The translations under genes were made by a program, and so were the position numbers. Below are positions 1 to 6,541 of a stretch of DNA of 43,723 bases, one piece after another. Position 1 is the stretch's first letter. Each line of letters begins with the position of its first letter. The stretch covers positions 1 to 43,723 of the forward strand of contig WJMI01000078.1 of the NCBI GenBank assembly GCA_014728015.1, in the 5' to 3' direction. This DNA comes from Chitinivibrionales bacterium (lineage in GTDB: Bacteria > Fibrobacterota > Chitinivibrionia > Chitinivibrionales > WJMI01). The notes under the pieces were generated by a model. The model searched no databases, was not told where the DNA came from, and saw only the letters and a program-made list of their open reading frames with translations.

Positions 1-398
1 ATCTCGTACTTCTCGATGACCTCGCCGTTGAACATTTTGCTGTCGAGCACGAGGTCTATCTTCTCCAGCGAGGCATTGCCCCCAATATTCAACTGGCTTG
101 CCACTATCCCCCCGAACATCCCCAGCCCAGACACATTAGGCACGCTCTTGCTTTCGGTTTCCCTCGGCGCAATAACCGCCTCGGCCACATACGTCGGTCC
201 CTTGATACGTGCCGCCACATATCCGCCAACCAGTCCCAGCAGCGTAAATCCGATAATCCACCACTTAGCCTTGACAAGAACATAGGCGTACTCGAGGAGG
301 TTTATCTCGTCAGGGTCGCGCTGCGGCGCTGCCGGCGGAGCCGGCGTTGGGGTGACAGGCTGATCGGCCGGGTTTGTGGGCTGATGGGGAGCGTTCAT
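1..398 (-). CDS. Wzz-like polysaccharide chain-length determinant, partial
   Basis: This is the N-terminal 132 residues of a protein whose C-terminus lies beyond the left edge. It starts with a Pro-rich cytoplasmic tail (about 1-28), then a DPDEINLLEYAYVL segment and a membrane helix at about 46-63, followed by GPTYVAEAVIAP. That order (short cytosolic segment, TM1, periplasmic domain beginning with a Y-x-A-x-A strand) is the layout of Wzz/PCP family proteins, inner-membrane proteins that control polymer length in O-antigen or exopolysaccharide synthesis. It is the last gene of the minus-strand run and sits downstream of a MarR-type EPS regulator, which fits an exopolysaccharide operon continuing leftwards. 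The C-terminal TM2 and any fused tyrosine-kinase domain cannot be seen. Confidence 0.8.
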   Translation of the reverse strand, partial: MNAPHQPTNPADQPVTPTPAPPAAPQRDPDEINLLEYAYVLVKAKWWIIGFTLLGLVGGYVAARIKGPTYVAEAVIAPRETESKSVPNVSGLGMFGGIVASQLNIGGNASLEKIDLVLDSKMFNGEVIEKYE

Positions 399-446
399 AC
401 TATAATTCTCGCTTTCTTGTGGAAGCCGGTGTGTTGCGCGGCGGCG

Positions 447-947
447 CTATTCTCCCAAATGCGATCCCGCTTCGCTAATCTCTTCAAGGAAACGCAGGTA
501 GTCCTCAAGCTCGGCGCGAACTGCGGGAAGCGTCTTCACGAAACGCTTTTCCAGGTATTCTATCCTCTCCCGATCGAAGTCGAACTCAAAGTAGTATCGC
601 TTGAAGTGGCGGAACTTCAGAAACTCAAGAAGTGCAACATAGGTGCTGTCGGTGATAACCCGCTTTCGGGCGCCCGGCACATCCACCGCCATTCTCTCCA
701 ACAGATGGCTGTGCCAACGTAAAGTCTCCAGGTTGTTCTCGAAGAACTTGGAAATTCTCACGAAGCCGGTCTCCAGACATGCGTAGAAATCTTCGAACAT
801 GTTTGCCAGCACAATTAGATCGTACGGCCTCCCCTTAGGCAAGTTCGGCAAGTCGCTCTTGAATCTCCGATAAAAGGCATCCAGCATGTTCAATTGCGCA
901 AGGGTCTTGCCCAATTCACCGCGAAGCGCTTCAGTCCCCTCGGTCAT
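447..947 (-). CDS. HepT-like HEPN protein (toxin-side partner of MNT)
   Basis: This 166-residue, all-helical, charged protein overlaps the end of the upstream nucleotidyltransferase gene by 17 nt. That is the usual layout of MNT/HEPN toxin-antitoxin pairs, in which the HEPN protein is an RNase and the MNT protein AMPylates or otherwise neutralises it. The C-terminal half carries LKFRHFKRYYFEFDFD, the position of the HEPN R-x4-6-H motif; here the run is R-HFKR-Y, so a tyrosine stands where histidine would be expected. It may be a HepT-like subfamily with a different motif, or an inactive toxin. The family call rests on size, pairing and this motif region, not on a profile search. Confidence 0.65.
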   Translation of the reverse strand: MTEGTEALRGELGKTLAQLNMLDAFYRRFKSDLPNLPKGRPYDLIVLANMFEDFYACLETGFVRISKFFENNLETLRWHSHLLERMAVDVPGARKRVITDSTYVALLEFLKFRHFKRYYFEFDFDRERIEYLEKRFVKTLPAVRAELEDYLRFLEEISEAGSHLGE

Positions 948-1317
948 ACGCGACTCTCCCGTTTTTCAGTATTGACTCCCGATGTATCGGGTTCACCTTT
1001 TCAAGCTCCACAAGGTCGAGTGCAAAGTCCGTCATGTCCATGACGTCTCCGTACAGGGCAAAGAATTCCTCGGCCGATTTCAACCCATCTACCGCGATAT
1101 CAATATCGGAGTTTTCGTCAAACCGGTCGGGATGCAGCACGGAGCCCCACTGGTAGATGCGCCTGGGGTTGTATTTGTCGCGGATGAGGCCAATGATCGC
1201 ATCGGCATCGGCGGCAGCCCTCCGGTGAAGTTCGAGCCGATGTTGACGACGGCGGGCATCTCGCTCACGCAGCTTGCGTGCGACGGCCGCAGTGTCAAAT
1301 GCTTCAGGCCCGGTCAC
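931..1317 (-). CDS. Minimal nucleotidyltransferase (MNT antitoxin-like)
   Basis: This 128-residue protein contains the nucleotidyltransferase signature GS-x(n)-D-x-D, seen as GSVLHPDRFDENSDIDIAV, with a longer spacer between GS and DID than in the common GSxARG form. It also has the third strand motif ALDLVEL. It starts at GTG 1317, with GGAGAG a short distance upstream, and overlaps the following HEPN gene by 17 nt. Known MNT partners transfer AMP to the HEPN toxin; by analogy this would be the antitoxin of the pair at 447-1317. The N-terminal 40 residues are Arg-rich and helical. The gene begins inside the remnant of an older HEPN gene (1304-1375). Confidence 0.75.
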   Translation of the reverse strand: MTGPEAFDTAAVARKLRERDARRRQHRLELHRRAAADADAIIGLIRDKYNPRRIYQWGSVLHPDRFDENSDIDIAVDGLKSAEEFFALYGDVMDMTDFALDLVELEKVNPIHRESILKNGRVAYDRGD

Positions 1318-1375
1318 GGTATCGGCTCTCCACCTGCTCCATACGATAGCGATAGAGGCTCTCCCGGTCGTTCAT
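1304..1375 (-). pseudogene. HEPN-type N-terminal stub
   Basis: A 23-codon frame opens at ATG 1375, overlapping the TGA of the preceding nucleotidyltransferase remnant as ATGA. It reads MNDRESLYRYRMEQVESRY, resembling the first helix of HEPN-domain proteins (Y-R-x-E-Q-A-x-x-x-L). It stops after a few more codons, and the next intact MNT gene begins within it at GTG 1317. I read it as the 5' end of a HEPN gene whose remainder was deleted when the downstream pair became joined here. The match is short, so this is an inference. Confidence 0.4.
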
Positions 1376-1513
1376 ACGGCAACACCATCCTTCTCGACAG
1401 CCAAAAAAACGGCGATGATCGCAGCGGCATCTCGGCGAATTCGTGGCTATCGAGCACAATGGTCGATATTCCCAATTCATAACCGTTCTCCGGCGCAATC
1501 CGTATTGCTTCCT
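1372..1513 (-). pseudogene. Nucleotidyltransferase C-terminal remnant with frameshift
   Basis: Reading leftwards from about 1513, one frame gives IAPENGYELGISTIVLDSHE followed by FAEMPLRSSPFF, which resembles the C-terminal strand and helix of an MNT protein. At a run of seven T (A7 on the plus strand, 1403-1409) that frame loses sense, and a neighbouring frame continues as LAVEKDGVAV and stops at TGA 1374-1372. The N-terminal catalytic half with the GS...DxD motif is absent. This looks like a truncated gene with a frameshift at the homopolymer; a sequencing error at A7 or slippage would be alternatives. Confidence 0.5.
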
Positions 1514-1802
1514 TTATGCTTTGGAACCCGCCCGGGATCGGATTCCTTCAATAAGCGCACGTATCAACTGCGCATGTGGCCCGAGCCGTTCGTATATGGC
1601 GTGCGCAACCGACTCGATGTATGTGTGCGAGACCAGGTTTCTGTCGTCGCACATGAGGATGGCTTTCTCTGTCTGGTCGGCAGTGAGAATTCCGGTTTTC
1701 AGGGCTTGCCTAAAACAGCCTTTGGGCGATGCGCAGTCGATGCCCTCTACCTGAAGCAAGTAGATCTTGAGCAGTTTCCAGGGCCGCTGTCAATTTATCC
1801 AT
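1514..1802 (-). pseudogene. HI0074-family substrate-binding partner, internally deleted
   Basis: The clear part, in the frame closed by TAA at 1514, reads PWKLLKIYLLQVEGID and then CFRQALKTGIL...DDRNLVSHTY, matching the HI0074 family (nucleotidyltransferase substrate-binding, HEPN-like four-helix protein) from the conserved A-W-K helix onward. That frame runs back into the stop codon of the upstream MNT gene. In another frame an ATG at 1802 overlaps that gene's end and gives MDKLTAAL, a plausible native N-terminus. The sequence fits an internal loss of about 40 codons just after the start, leaving a shifted frame. The open part alone (1514-1759) would need a TTG start. Confidence 0.6.
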
Positions 1803-2176
1803 ATAAGCAGACCTTCCTGCTCGATGCTTCTCGTCAAGGCGGTATCGGCATCTCGCATGTCGATTACATCGGTTTCGTACGGAATGGCCGATTCCTCGAT
1901 GAGATCGCGGATCGTCGAAAGTTCAAGGGAAACGTCATCATCTGAAGCAATCGCGAGATCGATATCCGATGCGGCCCTGTCGTCGCCGCGCGCGCGAGAC
2001 CCGAAAAGATACGCCCGTGCGTGGCGGCCGCCAAGTTCGGCATCAAGGATTCCCGTGAGGATATCCAAATGCTTCTGCGGCAGAGAAACTCCCGAAAGAG
2101 TCTTTGCGAATCGGTTGCGCTTCTTCACCACGGCCGCTGTATGCCTTGGTTCATGGATAATGCCGTAGTCGGGCAA
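1790..2176 (-). CDS. Minimal nucleotidyltransferase, HI0073/MntA type
   Basis: This 128-residue protein has the textbook MNT signature AYLFGSRARGDDRAASDIDLAI, from which the GSRARG loop and the DID metal ligands are read directly, and a third acidic strand DVIDM near residue 105. Length and ending (EQEGLLIW) agree with HI0073-like antitoxins. Its natural partner is the HI0074-type protein directly downstream, which is broken here, so this gene is probably an orphan. It lies 48 nt downstream of the MarR-type regulator gene on the same strand. Confidence 0.8.
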   Translation of the reverse strand: MPDYGIIHEPRHTAAVVKKRNRFAKTLSGVSLPQKHLDILTGILDAELGGRHARAYLFGSRARGDDRAASDIDLAIASDDDVSLELSTIRDLIEESAIPYETDVIDMRDADTALTRSIEQEGLLIWIN

Positions 2177-2224
2177 CAGGCCCCGGATATCGTGGCTCGT
2201 GTGTGTTGACTCGGGCGCATTTTT

Positions 2225-2530
2225 TTACGACAGGTCCCCCTTCAGCTCTTCAATCTCCTTCCGCAGGTTCTCAAATTCCCGTATCCTCCGCCTGAGATAT
2301 CGTTGCGTGAGCGCCACTTTTTCCCGCATGCCCTTCGGGGTCAAAATATACTGCCACCGGATTTTTTCGGGATGATTTCGAAGCTTTCTCGCTTTGATTA
2401 TTCCCTTATCCGTAAGCCCCGCCAGAACATAATTAATCTTTCCCAGGCTCACATTCAAATGAGTGGCAAGGCTCCGCTGGGTATGAGCAGGATTTTGCTC
2501 GAGTTCTTTGAGAAGCTTGTATTCAATCAT
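2225..2530 (-). CDS. MarR-family EPS-associated transcriptional regulator
   Basis: This 101-residue winged-helix protein reads as helix-turn-helix NPAHTQRSLATHLNVSLGKI, recognition helix INYVLAGLTDKGIIKARK, wing RWQYILTPKGMREK, and a C-terminal charged helix (RREFENLRKEIEELKG-like). Size and pattern match the small MarR-type regulators that occur at the head of exopolysaccharide clusters. The Wzz-like gene downstream on the same strand supports that role. The intervening MNT/HEPN genes may have been inserted between the regulator and its EPS operon. Confidence 0.8.
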   Translation of the reverse strand: MIEYKLLKELEQNPAHTQRSLATHLNVSLGKINYVLAGLTDKGIIKARKLRNHPEKIRWQYILTPKGMREKVALTQRYLRRRIREFENLRKEIEELKGDLS

Positions 2531-2560
2531 GTTCGGCAGAAGAGTCGTGCAATTTTCCGT

Positions 2561-3373
2561 TTATCTTCGAACAAGCCGCGGCCATACGCCGCCAATAGAT
2601 CCCTTGTGAAACCTGATGCTTCCCTTTTTGAGATCGCATACCAATTGATGTGCATCTCCGTGGTATAGCATTCCTTCAGCGTTCACTATACACTCTCCCA
2701 GATGATCGCCCGGGAGGAGATCCACTGTCTCTCGCGCAGCAGAAACAGCATGCTTCCATTGGGAACTCAGCTCGGCGCAAGGTGGTGGATTGCCTGCGAA
2801 ATCGAGAGCGTTGATTTCCGGTTGAGAATAGTGCGCCCGGGAGGCCTCGGCAAGCAGCATGGACGGATTGAGGCCGGGATCTTTGCCACATGATGCCCAG
2901 ACAAGATATCCGAGGGGCTGAAGACTGCGATGACATTCAATAGTGTCAATCCAATCGCGCGGTTCGAGCCGTCCTGCAAGCGCGAGGATTTTATTCGTGG
3001 CCAGATCAAACGGATGAAGTGTCAAGCCAAGAATCTCGTCTTCGATAACTGGAAAGAAACGGAACGCACTGTCGCGTACCCACTGGATCAGTACAGAATC
3101 CTCTTTGGATCCGATAGTTGCTTCTATGAAGGACGGGGCTTCTCTGTGTATTTCTACCAGGAACCCCGCATTTTCAATACAGCGGCGATCGGCTGTCCAC
3201 GCAGCGGCGAGGGCTTCGGTCGTATCGTGAAAGACATCGATATCACGGGATCGGCGCGGCGTATCTAAAGCCTTGTTCAGCGCAACTCCGCCGGCAATGT
3301 AGCTTACGCCTTCGCGTTTACGGCGATTCGAGAGAAGCCTGAGAATTTTTATTTGGAATGCTGTAAGCGCCAC
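2561..3373 (-). CDS. AbiEii/AbiGii-like nucleotidyltransferase
   Basis: This 270-residue protein has, near the N-terminus, YIAGGVALNKAL then RRSRDIDVF: the G-G-x-A-L and D-x-D elements of the AbiEii/AbiGii (DUF1814-type) nucleotidyltransferase fold. A second block, LHPFDLATNKILALAGR followed by RDWIDTIEC, matches the conserved K...R-x-x-x-RD-x-x-D segment of that family. AbiEii proteins are the toxin side of type IV toxin-antitoxin and abortive-infection systems. The small gene upstream overlaps its start by 25 nt and is the likely partner. The C-terminus is less family-like and the true activity is unknown. Confidence 0.65.
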   Translation of the reverse strand: MALTAFQIKILRLLSNRRKREGVSYIAGGVALNKALDTPRRSRDIDVFHDTTEALAAAWTADRRCIENAGFLVEIHREAPSFIEATIGSKEDSVLIQWVRDSAFRFFPVIEDEILGLTLHPFDLATNKILALAGRLEPRDWIDTIECHRSLQPLGYLVWASCGKDPGLNPSMLLAEASRAHYSQPEINALDFAGNPPPCAELSSQWKHAVSAARETVDLLPGDHLGECIVNAEGMLYHGDAHQLVCDLKKGSIRFHKGSIGGVWPRLVRR

Positions 3374-3600
3374 TGCTTCAGTTTTCTTGTCTCAAGCCAG
3401 GCCAAACGATCGCCGCGTTGTGCGATGTGGTCAAGAATTTTTTCGGACACCGGATCGTCAATGCTGGGGGAGAGATCAGGCCTGAGGAACCACAGCGCCC
3501 TGGACCGGTACTTTGACACCAGGCGTTGAAATGCAGACTCAGCCTGCTCCGGGGTAGGAAATGTATTTCCGTTTTCTGTATGTATGTCAGATCTGCCCAT
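3349..3600 (-). CDS. Small partner protein of the AbiEii-like gene
   Basis: This 83-residue protein has the central segment YRSRALWFLRPDLSPSID, then a helix ending in ETRKLKQWRLQHSK. It overlaps the start of the downstream AbiEii-like gene by 25 nt, so the two are probably translationally coupled and may act together. There is no recognisable winged helix of the classical AbiEi antitoxin and no catalytic motif. By position it may be a regulatory or antitoxin-like subunit; that is inference only. Confidence 0.55.
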   Translation of the reverse strand: MGRSDIHTENGNTFPTPEQAESAFQRLVSKYRSRALWFLRPDLSPSIDDPVSEKILDHIAQRGDRLAWLETRKLKQWRLQHSK

Positions 3601-3625
3601 CTACGTTACTTCAGTCTTGAGATTC

Positions 3626-3757
3626 TTATCTGCAGATTTCTTCGGCAAACGCTCGAAAATCACCGAGGTGTTCGGTAATGATTTTCCAGACAATCTGCCA
3701 GTCTATCCTGCGGTATGCGTGGACTGCGATATTTCGGAACACGACGGCATTACGCAT
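3626..3757 (-). pseudogene. HepT C-terminal half with intact RNxxxHxY motif
   Basis: From ATG 3757, overlapping the stop of the upstream gene, a 43-codon frame reads MRNAVVFRNIAVHAYRRIDW and continues to a C-terminal helix ending AFAEEI. It contains the canonical HepT RNase motif R-N-x-x-x-H-x-Y (RNIAVHAY) and the typical I-D-W-x-x-V-W tail, but lacks about 60-70 N-terminal residues of the usual four-helix HEPN domain. The frame is open as far as 3817, but the added residues do not look HEPN-like. Most likely it is a decayed toxin gene; a mini-HEPN peptide is a less likely alternative. Confidence 0.55.
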
Positions 3758-4028
3758 GTGCAATCCCGGTTCTTTTTTCGAGAAGTGTTCTGATTGCGGG
3801 AAGGAAATCGGCCTCATAATAGACGGCCTCTTTCATGAGGTCTGCAAGCAGCGACCTGTTTCGTACGAGAGCAACGATTCCTTTGGTGACAGCCTCATAG
3901 AACACGAGGCCTTTCGTCGATTGGAGATCAATGATATCAATCTCGCGGCGAACAGCCTTGTTCAGCACGAGGGAAATGTCAACAAGGCGTTGCGGAGAAA
4001 GAACAGCAGAGACTGATTTTGCTTTCAT
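3750..4028 (-). pseudogene. MntA-type nucleotidyltransferase, N-terminally truncated
   Basis: The 92-residue frame from 4028 covers only the second half of an MntA-like protein: a helix PQRLVDISLVLNKAVRR, the acidic strand EIDIIDL, then YEAVTKGIVALVRNRSLL and a helix MKEAVYYEADFLPAI, as in the tail of MNT proteins paired with HepT. The catalytic GSxARG...DxD region should lie upstream, but the sequence above 4028 shows no such motif in any frame I checked. It overlaps the HepT remnant, so the two appear to be a dead type VII-like toxin-antitoxin pair. Confidence 0.55.
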
Positions 4029-4451
4029 TGCTGAATGTTTCGTGAGCCTTATTTCTTCAAGGTCCTGAAATTTTCCTTTTCTATCCGCACCTTTCCCCCG
4101 TCGGCGGTACCGCAGGAAGCGGAATTCCCCCTACAAGGGACTTCGGGCCTTCTTGTTCAAGCAATGAACAAAATAATGCGGGGGCGGAAGAATGGCAATT
4201 GCATCAAGAAAAGCCCGGGATTTTGCGGCGGGTCCTGGAATTCTTGGGTATTGTGAGCGGGCGTGAAGATCCCCTCACGCGAGTGATGGTCCGTGAGCTG
4301 GTGCGTATGATCGACACCTTGGACAGCGGAACATCGTCTTCAAGCATCGCGTGCCGGTGTTCCCCCCGGCCGGAGTTGTATCCCCGTATGTCCATCATTC
4401 ATTTTACGCCTGCTTTTCGCCCGCACAGGAACCAGAAATCCGGAGCGCGCG
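4029..4451. other. Intergenic region between EPS/TA genes and T6SS block
   Basis: This 423-bp divergent gap separates the minus-strand toxin-antitoxin remnants from tssA. No complete gene is convincing. One plus-strand frame from about 4142 to 4340 (containing RRVLEFLGIVSGREDPLTRV) has protein-like composition but breaks down into low-sense residues before tssA. It may be a remnant of a larger gene. I see no clear terminator or consensus promoter, though a tssA promoter is expected here. Confidence 0.4.
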
Positions 4452-5960
4452 GTGCCCCAGATCCTGTCAGCCATCACCACCCCTCTCCCCGGCGACAACC
4501 CGCTTGGCCGGGACATCAACTACGATCCCGCCTTTGACAAACTCAAGTCGGAAATCGGCAAGCTGGGCGAGATCGACTATGATGCCGTGGAGAGCACGGC
4601 GATATCGCTTCTCCGCGAGAAATCCAAAGACCTGCGGGTCATGTCGTTTCTTGGCCTCGCCTATTTGAAAAACGACAAGTGGGAGCACCTGGCCGACGTG
4701 TTCGATGCGATGGCACAGCTCGCAGAGCAGAGCTACGAGGGCCTGTTTCCGTTGCGTCCCCGCGCCAAGCAGAACGCACTTAAGTGGTTGTCCGAAAGCA
4801 GGTTTGCCGACATGGTCGGCGCCAAAGCACCCGCTGATGCCGACCACGAGCATGTGGTCAGGCTGAAAGCGGCACTCGACAGGCTCAAGCCGGTGCTTGA
4901 TAAGCATTTTCCCGAAGGAGCGCCTTTTCCTTCAAGGCTTTCATCTGCCGCGCAGAAATGGGCAAGCGCAACCAAGCCCAAACCAGAGGGGCCTTCTCAG
5001 AACGCCGGCACCAGCACTTCATTGCAGCAAACCGCCGATCCCATGGACACTCCCAAACAAGCCCTGGCAACTGTCCGCAAGGCCGCACTGTTTCTCATCG
5101 ATAAAGAGCCAACAAAACCAATGGGTTATCGATTGCTAAGGTCTGCCCGCTGGGACATGCTCGATAAGGCGCCTCCATCCGATGCAGGCAAGACGCGGCT
5201 CGCACCGCCAAATGCGGAACAACGCGCATATCTTCAAAAGCTTACGGCAAATGGCGATTGGCAGGCATTGCTTCCCGCGGCACAGAAAGCATTCGGGGCA
5301 GGATCAAACCATTTTTGGCTTGATTTACAACGTGTTAGCGCGATGGCCTGCCAGAGCATGGCTGGATATGAACAGGTTCAACATGCCATAGAAGCAGAAG
5401 CCGGACTTCTTCTGAAACGCGTTCCGGAGATGCAAGACCTTGCCTTTTCTGACGGTACGCCGTTTTGCGATCCCGCGACAAGAGACTGGATAGCCTCTTT
5501 GGTTTCAAAACCATCTTCCGGCGACGAAACCCAGGTAAAAACAAGCGTCCGGGAACAGGATTCTATTGATGAAGAGCGCAAGGAAATCAATGCGTTAGTC
5601 GCACAAGGGAAAGTCGAGCAGGCACTGGACCTTCTCCAGAAACGGATCAGCGAGTCAAGCAGCGAGCGTGACAATTTCCGTCGATCCATGACGCTGGGCT
5701 CGCTGCTTCTTTCCAACAAGCGCCCGGACATCGCCCTGGCGGTGCTGGAGGGGCTGGACGAGAAGATTGCTTCGTACCACCTGGACAGATGGGACCCGCC
5801 GCTTGCCGTCGAAGCCTGGGCGCTCCTGATACGGGCGTGCAAGGCCGGCGCATCCGGCAAGCCGCAAAATGTACAAACGGCGATGCTTGAGAAACAGAAT
5901 ACTATATTACGGAAACTTTCTCGAACAGATCCGAAAAGCGCATTCAGCATACAAACATAA
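4452..5960 (+). CDS. tssA: Type VI secretion protein TssA
   Basis: This 502-residue protein begins with an ImpA-N domain (about 13-120: DNPLGRDINYDPAFDKLKSE, then LGLAYLKNDKW and YEGLFPLRPRA). After a Pro/Thr-rich linker (about 165-200) comes a C-terminal VasJ-like region (about 205-490, with MGYRLLRSARWDML and FWLDLQR). TssA caps the distal end and primes the growing sheath/tube from the baseplate in the cytoplasm. The GTG start at 4452 is chosen because GGAG lies six bases upstream and the next in-frame ATG is far inside the conserved domain. It is the first gene of tssA-tssB-tssC-hcp, with tssB starting 24 nt after its stop. Confidence 0.88.
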   Translation: MPQILSAITTPLPGDNPLGRDINYDPAFDKLKSEIGKLGEIDYDAVESTAISLLREKSKDLRVMSFLGLAYLKNDKWEHLADVFDAMAQLAEQSYEGLFPLRPRAKQNALKWLSESRFADMVGAKAPADADHEHVVRLKAALDRLKPVLDKHFPEGAPFPSRLSSAAQKWASATKPKPEGPSQNAGTSTSLQQTADPMDTPKQALATVRKAALFLIDKEPTKPMGYRLLRSARWDMLDKAPPSDAGKTRLAPPNAEQRAYLQKLTANGDWQALLPAAQKAFGAGSNHFWLDLQRVSAMACQSMAGYEQVQHAIEAEAGLLLKRVPEMQDLAFSDGTPFCDPATRDWIASLVSKPSSGDETQVKTSVREQDSIDEERKEINALVAQGKVEQALDLLQKRISESSSERDNFRRSMTLGSLLLSNKRPDIALAVLEGLDEKIASYHLDRWDPPLAVEAWALLIRACKAGASGKPQNVQTAMLEKQNTILRKLSRTDPKSAFSIQT

Positions 5961-5984
5961 AAACCAGAAGAAAGGCGGACCCTC

Positions 5985-6497
5985 ATGGCACAAAGCTTTC
6001 AGAATGAGATTCCTCCCGCCCGGATTAACCTCAAGCTTGACGTAGGGAAAGGCGCGGCCAAGAAAAAGGTCGAGCTGCCGCTCAAGATGCTGGTCCTCGG
6101 TGATTTCTCGAGCCGGGAGCACGACGACCGCGTGGTTGAGCGCGAGAAAATCGCCATCAACAAGAACAATTTCACCCAGGCCATGGAAAGCATGGACCTC
6201 CGGCTGGAGTACTCGGTCGAAGACAAAATATCCGAAAGCGGAGGCGATGTCCCGGTCTCGCTGAAGATCAAGAACATGGATTCGTTCAAGCCGGAGCATG
6301 TCGCCAAGGAGGTCCCCGCGCTGAGCCGGCTCCTTGCCGCGCGCAATCTTATCAAAGACCTGAAATCCAACCTGCTCGACAACCGGCAATTCCGCAAGCG
6401 CCTCGAAGAGATCATTAAGGACCCGGGCGCGGCAAAGTCGTTGCAGGAACAGCTCAAGAAAGTGCTGCCCGAAGAGCAGGCGCCGACCGCAAGCTGA
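5985..6497 (+). CDS. tssB: Type VI secretion sheath small subunit TssB (VipA)
   Basis: This 170-residue protein has the N-terminal ARINLKLDVGKGAAKKKVEL strand, the highly conserved KMLVLGDFSSRE motif, and a helical C-terminus LSRLLAARNLIKDLKSNLLD typical of VipA/TssB (usual length about 160-180). TssB pairs with TssC to form the contractile sheath wrapped around the Hcp tube in the cytoplasm. An AGAAAGGCGG-type ribosome site precedes ATG 5985. It is 44 nt upstream of tssC and clearly co-transcribed. Confidence 0.95.
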   Translation: MAQSFQNEIPPARINLKLDVGKGAAKKKVELPLKMLVLGDFSSREHDDRVVEREKIAINKNNFTQAMESMDLRLEYSVEDKISESGGDVPVSLKIKNMDSFKPEHVAKEVPALSRLLAARNLIKDLKSNLLDNRQFRKRLEEIIKDPGAAKSLQEQLKKVLPEEQAPTAS

Positions 6498-6541
6498 GCA
6501 CCAGACCGACACGAAACCCATCGCGCGATAAGGAGCAAACC

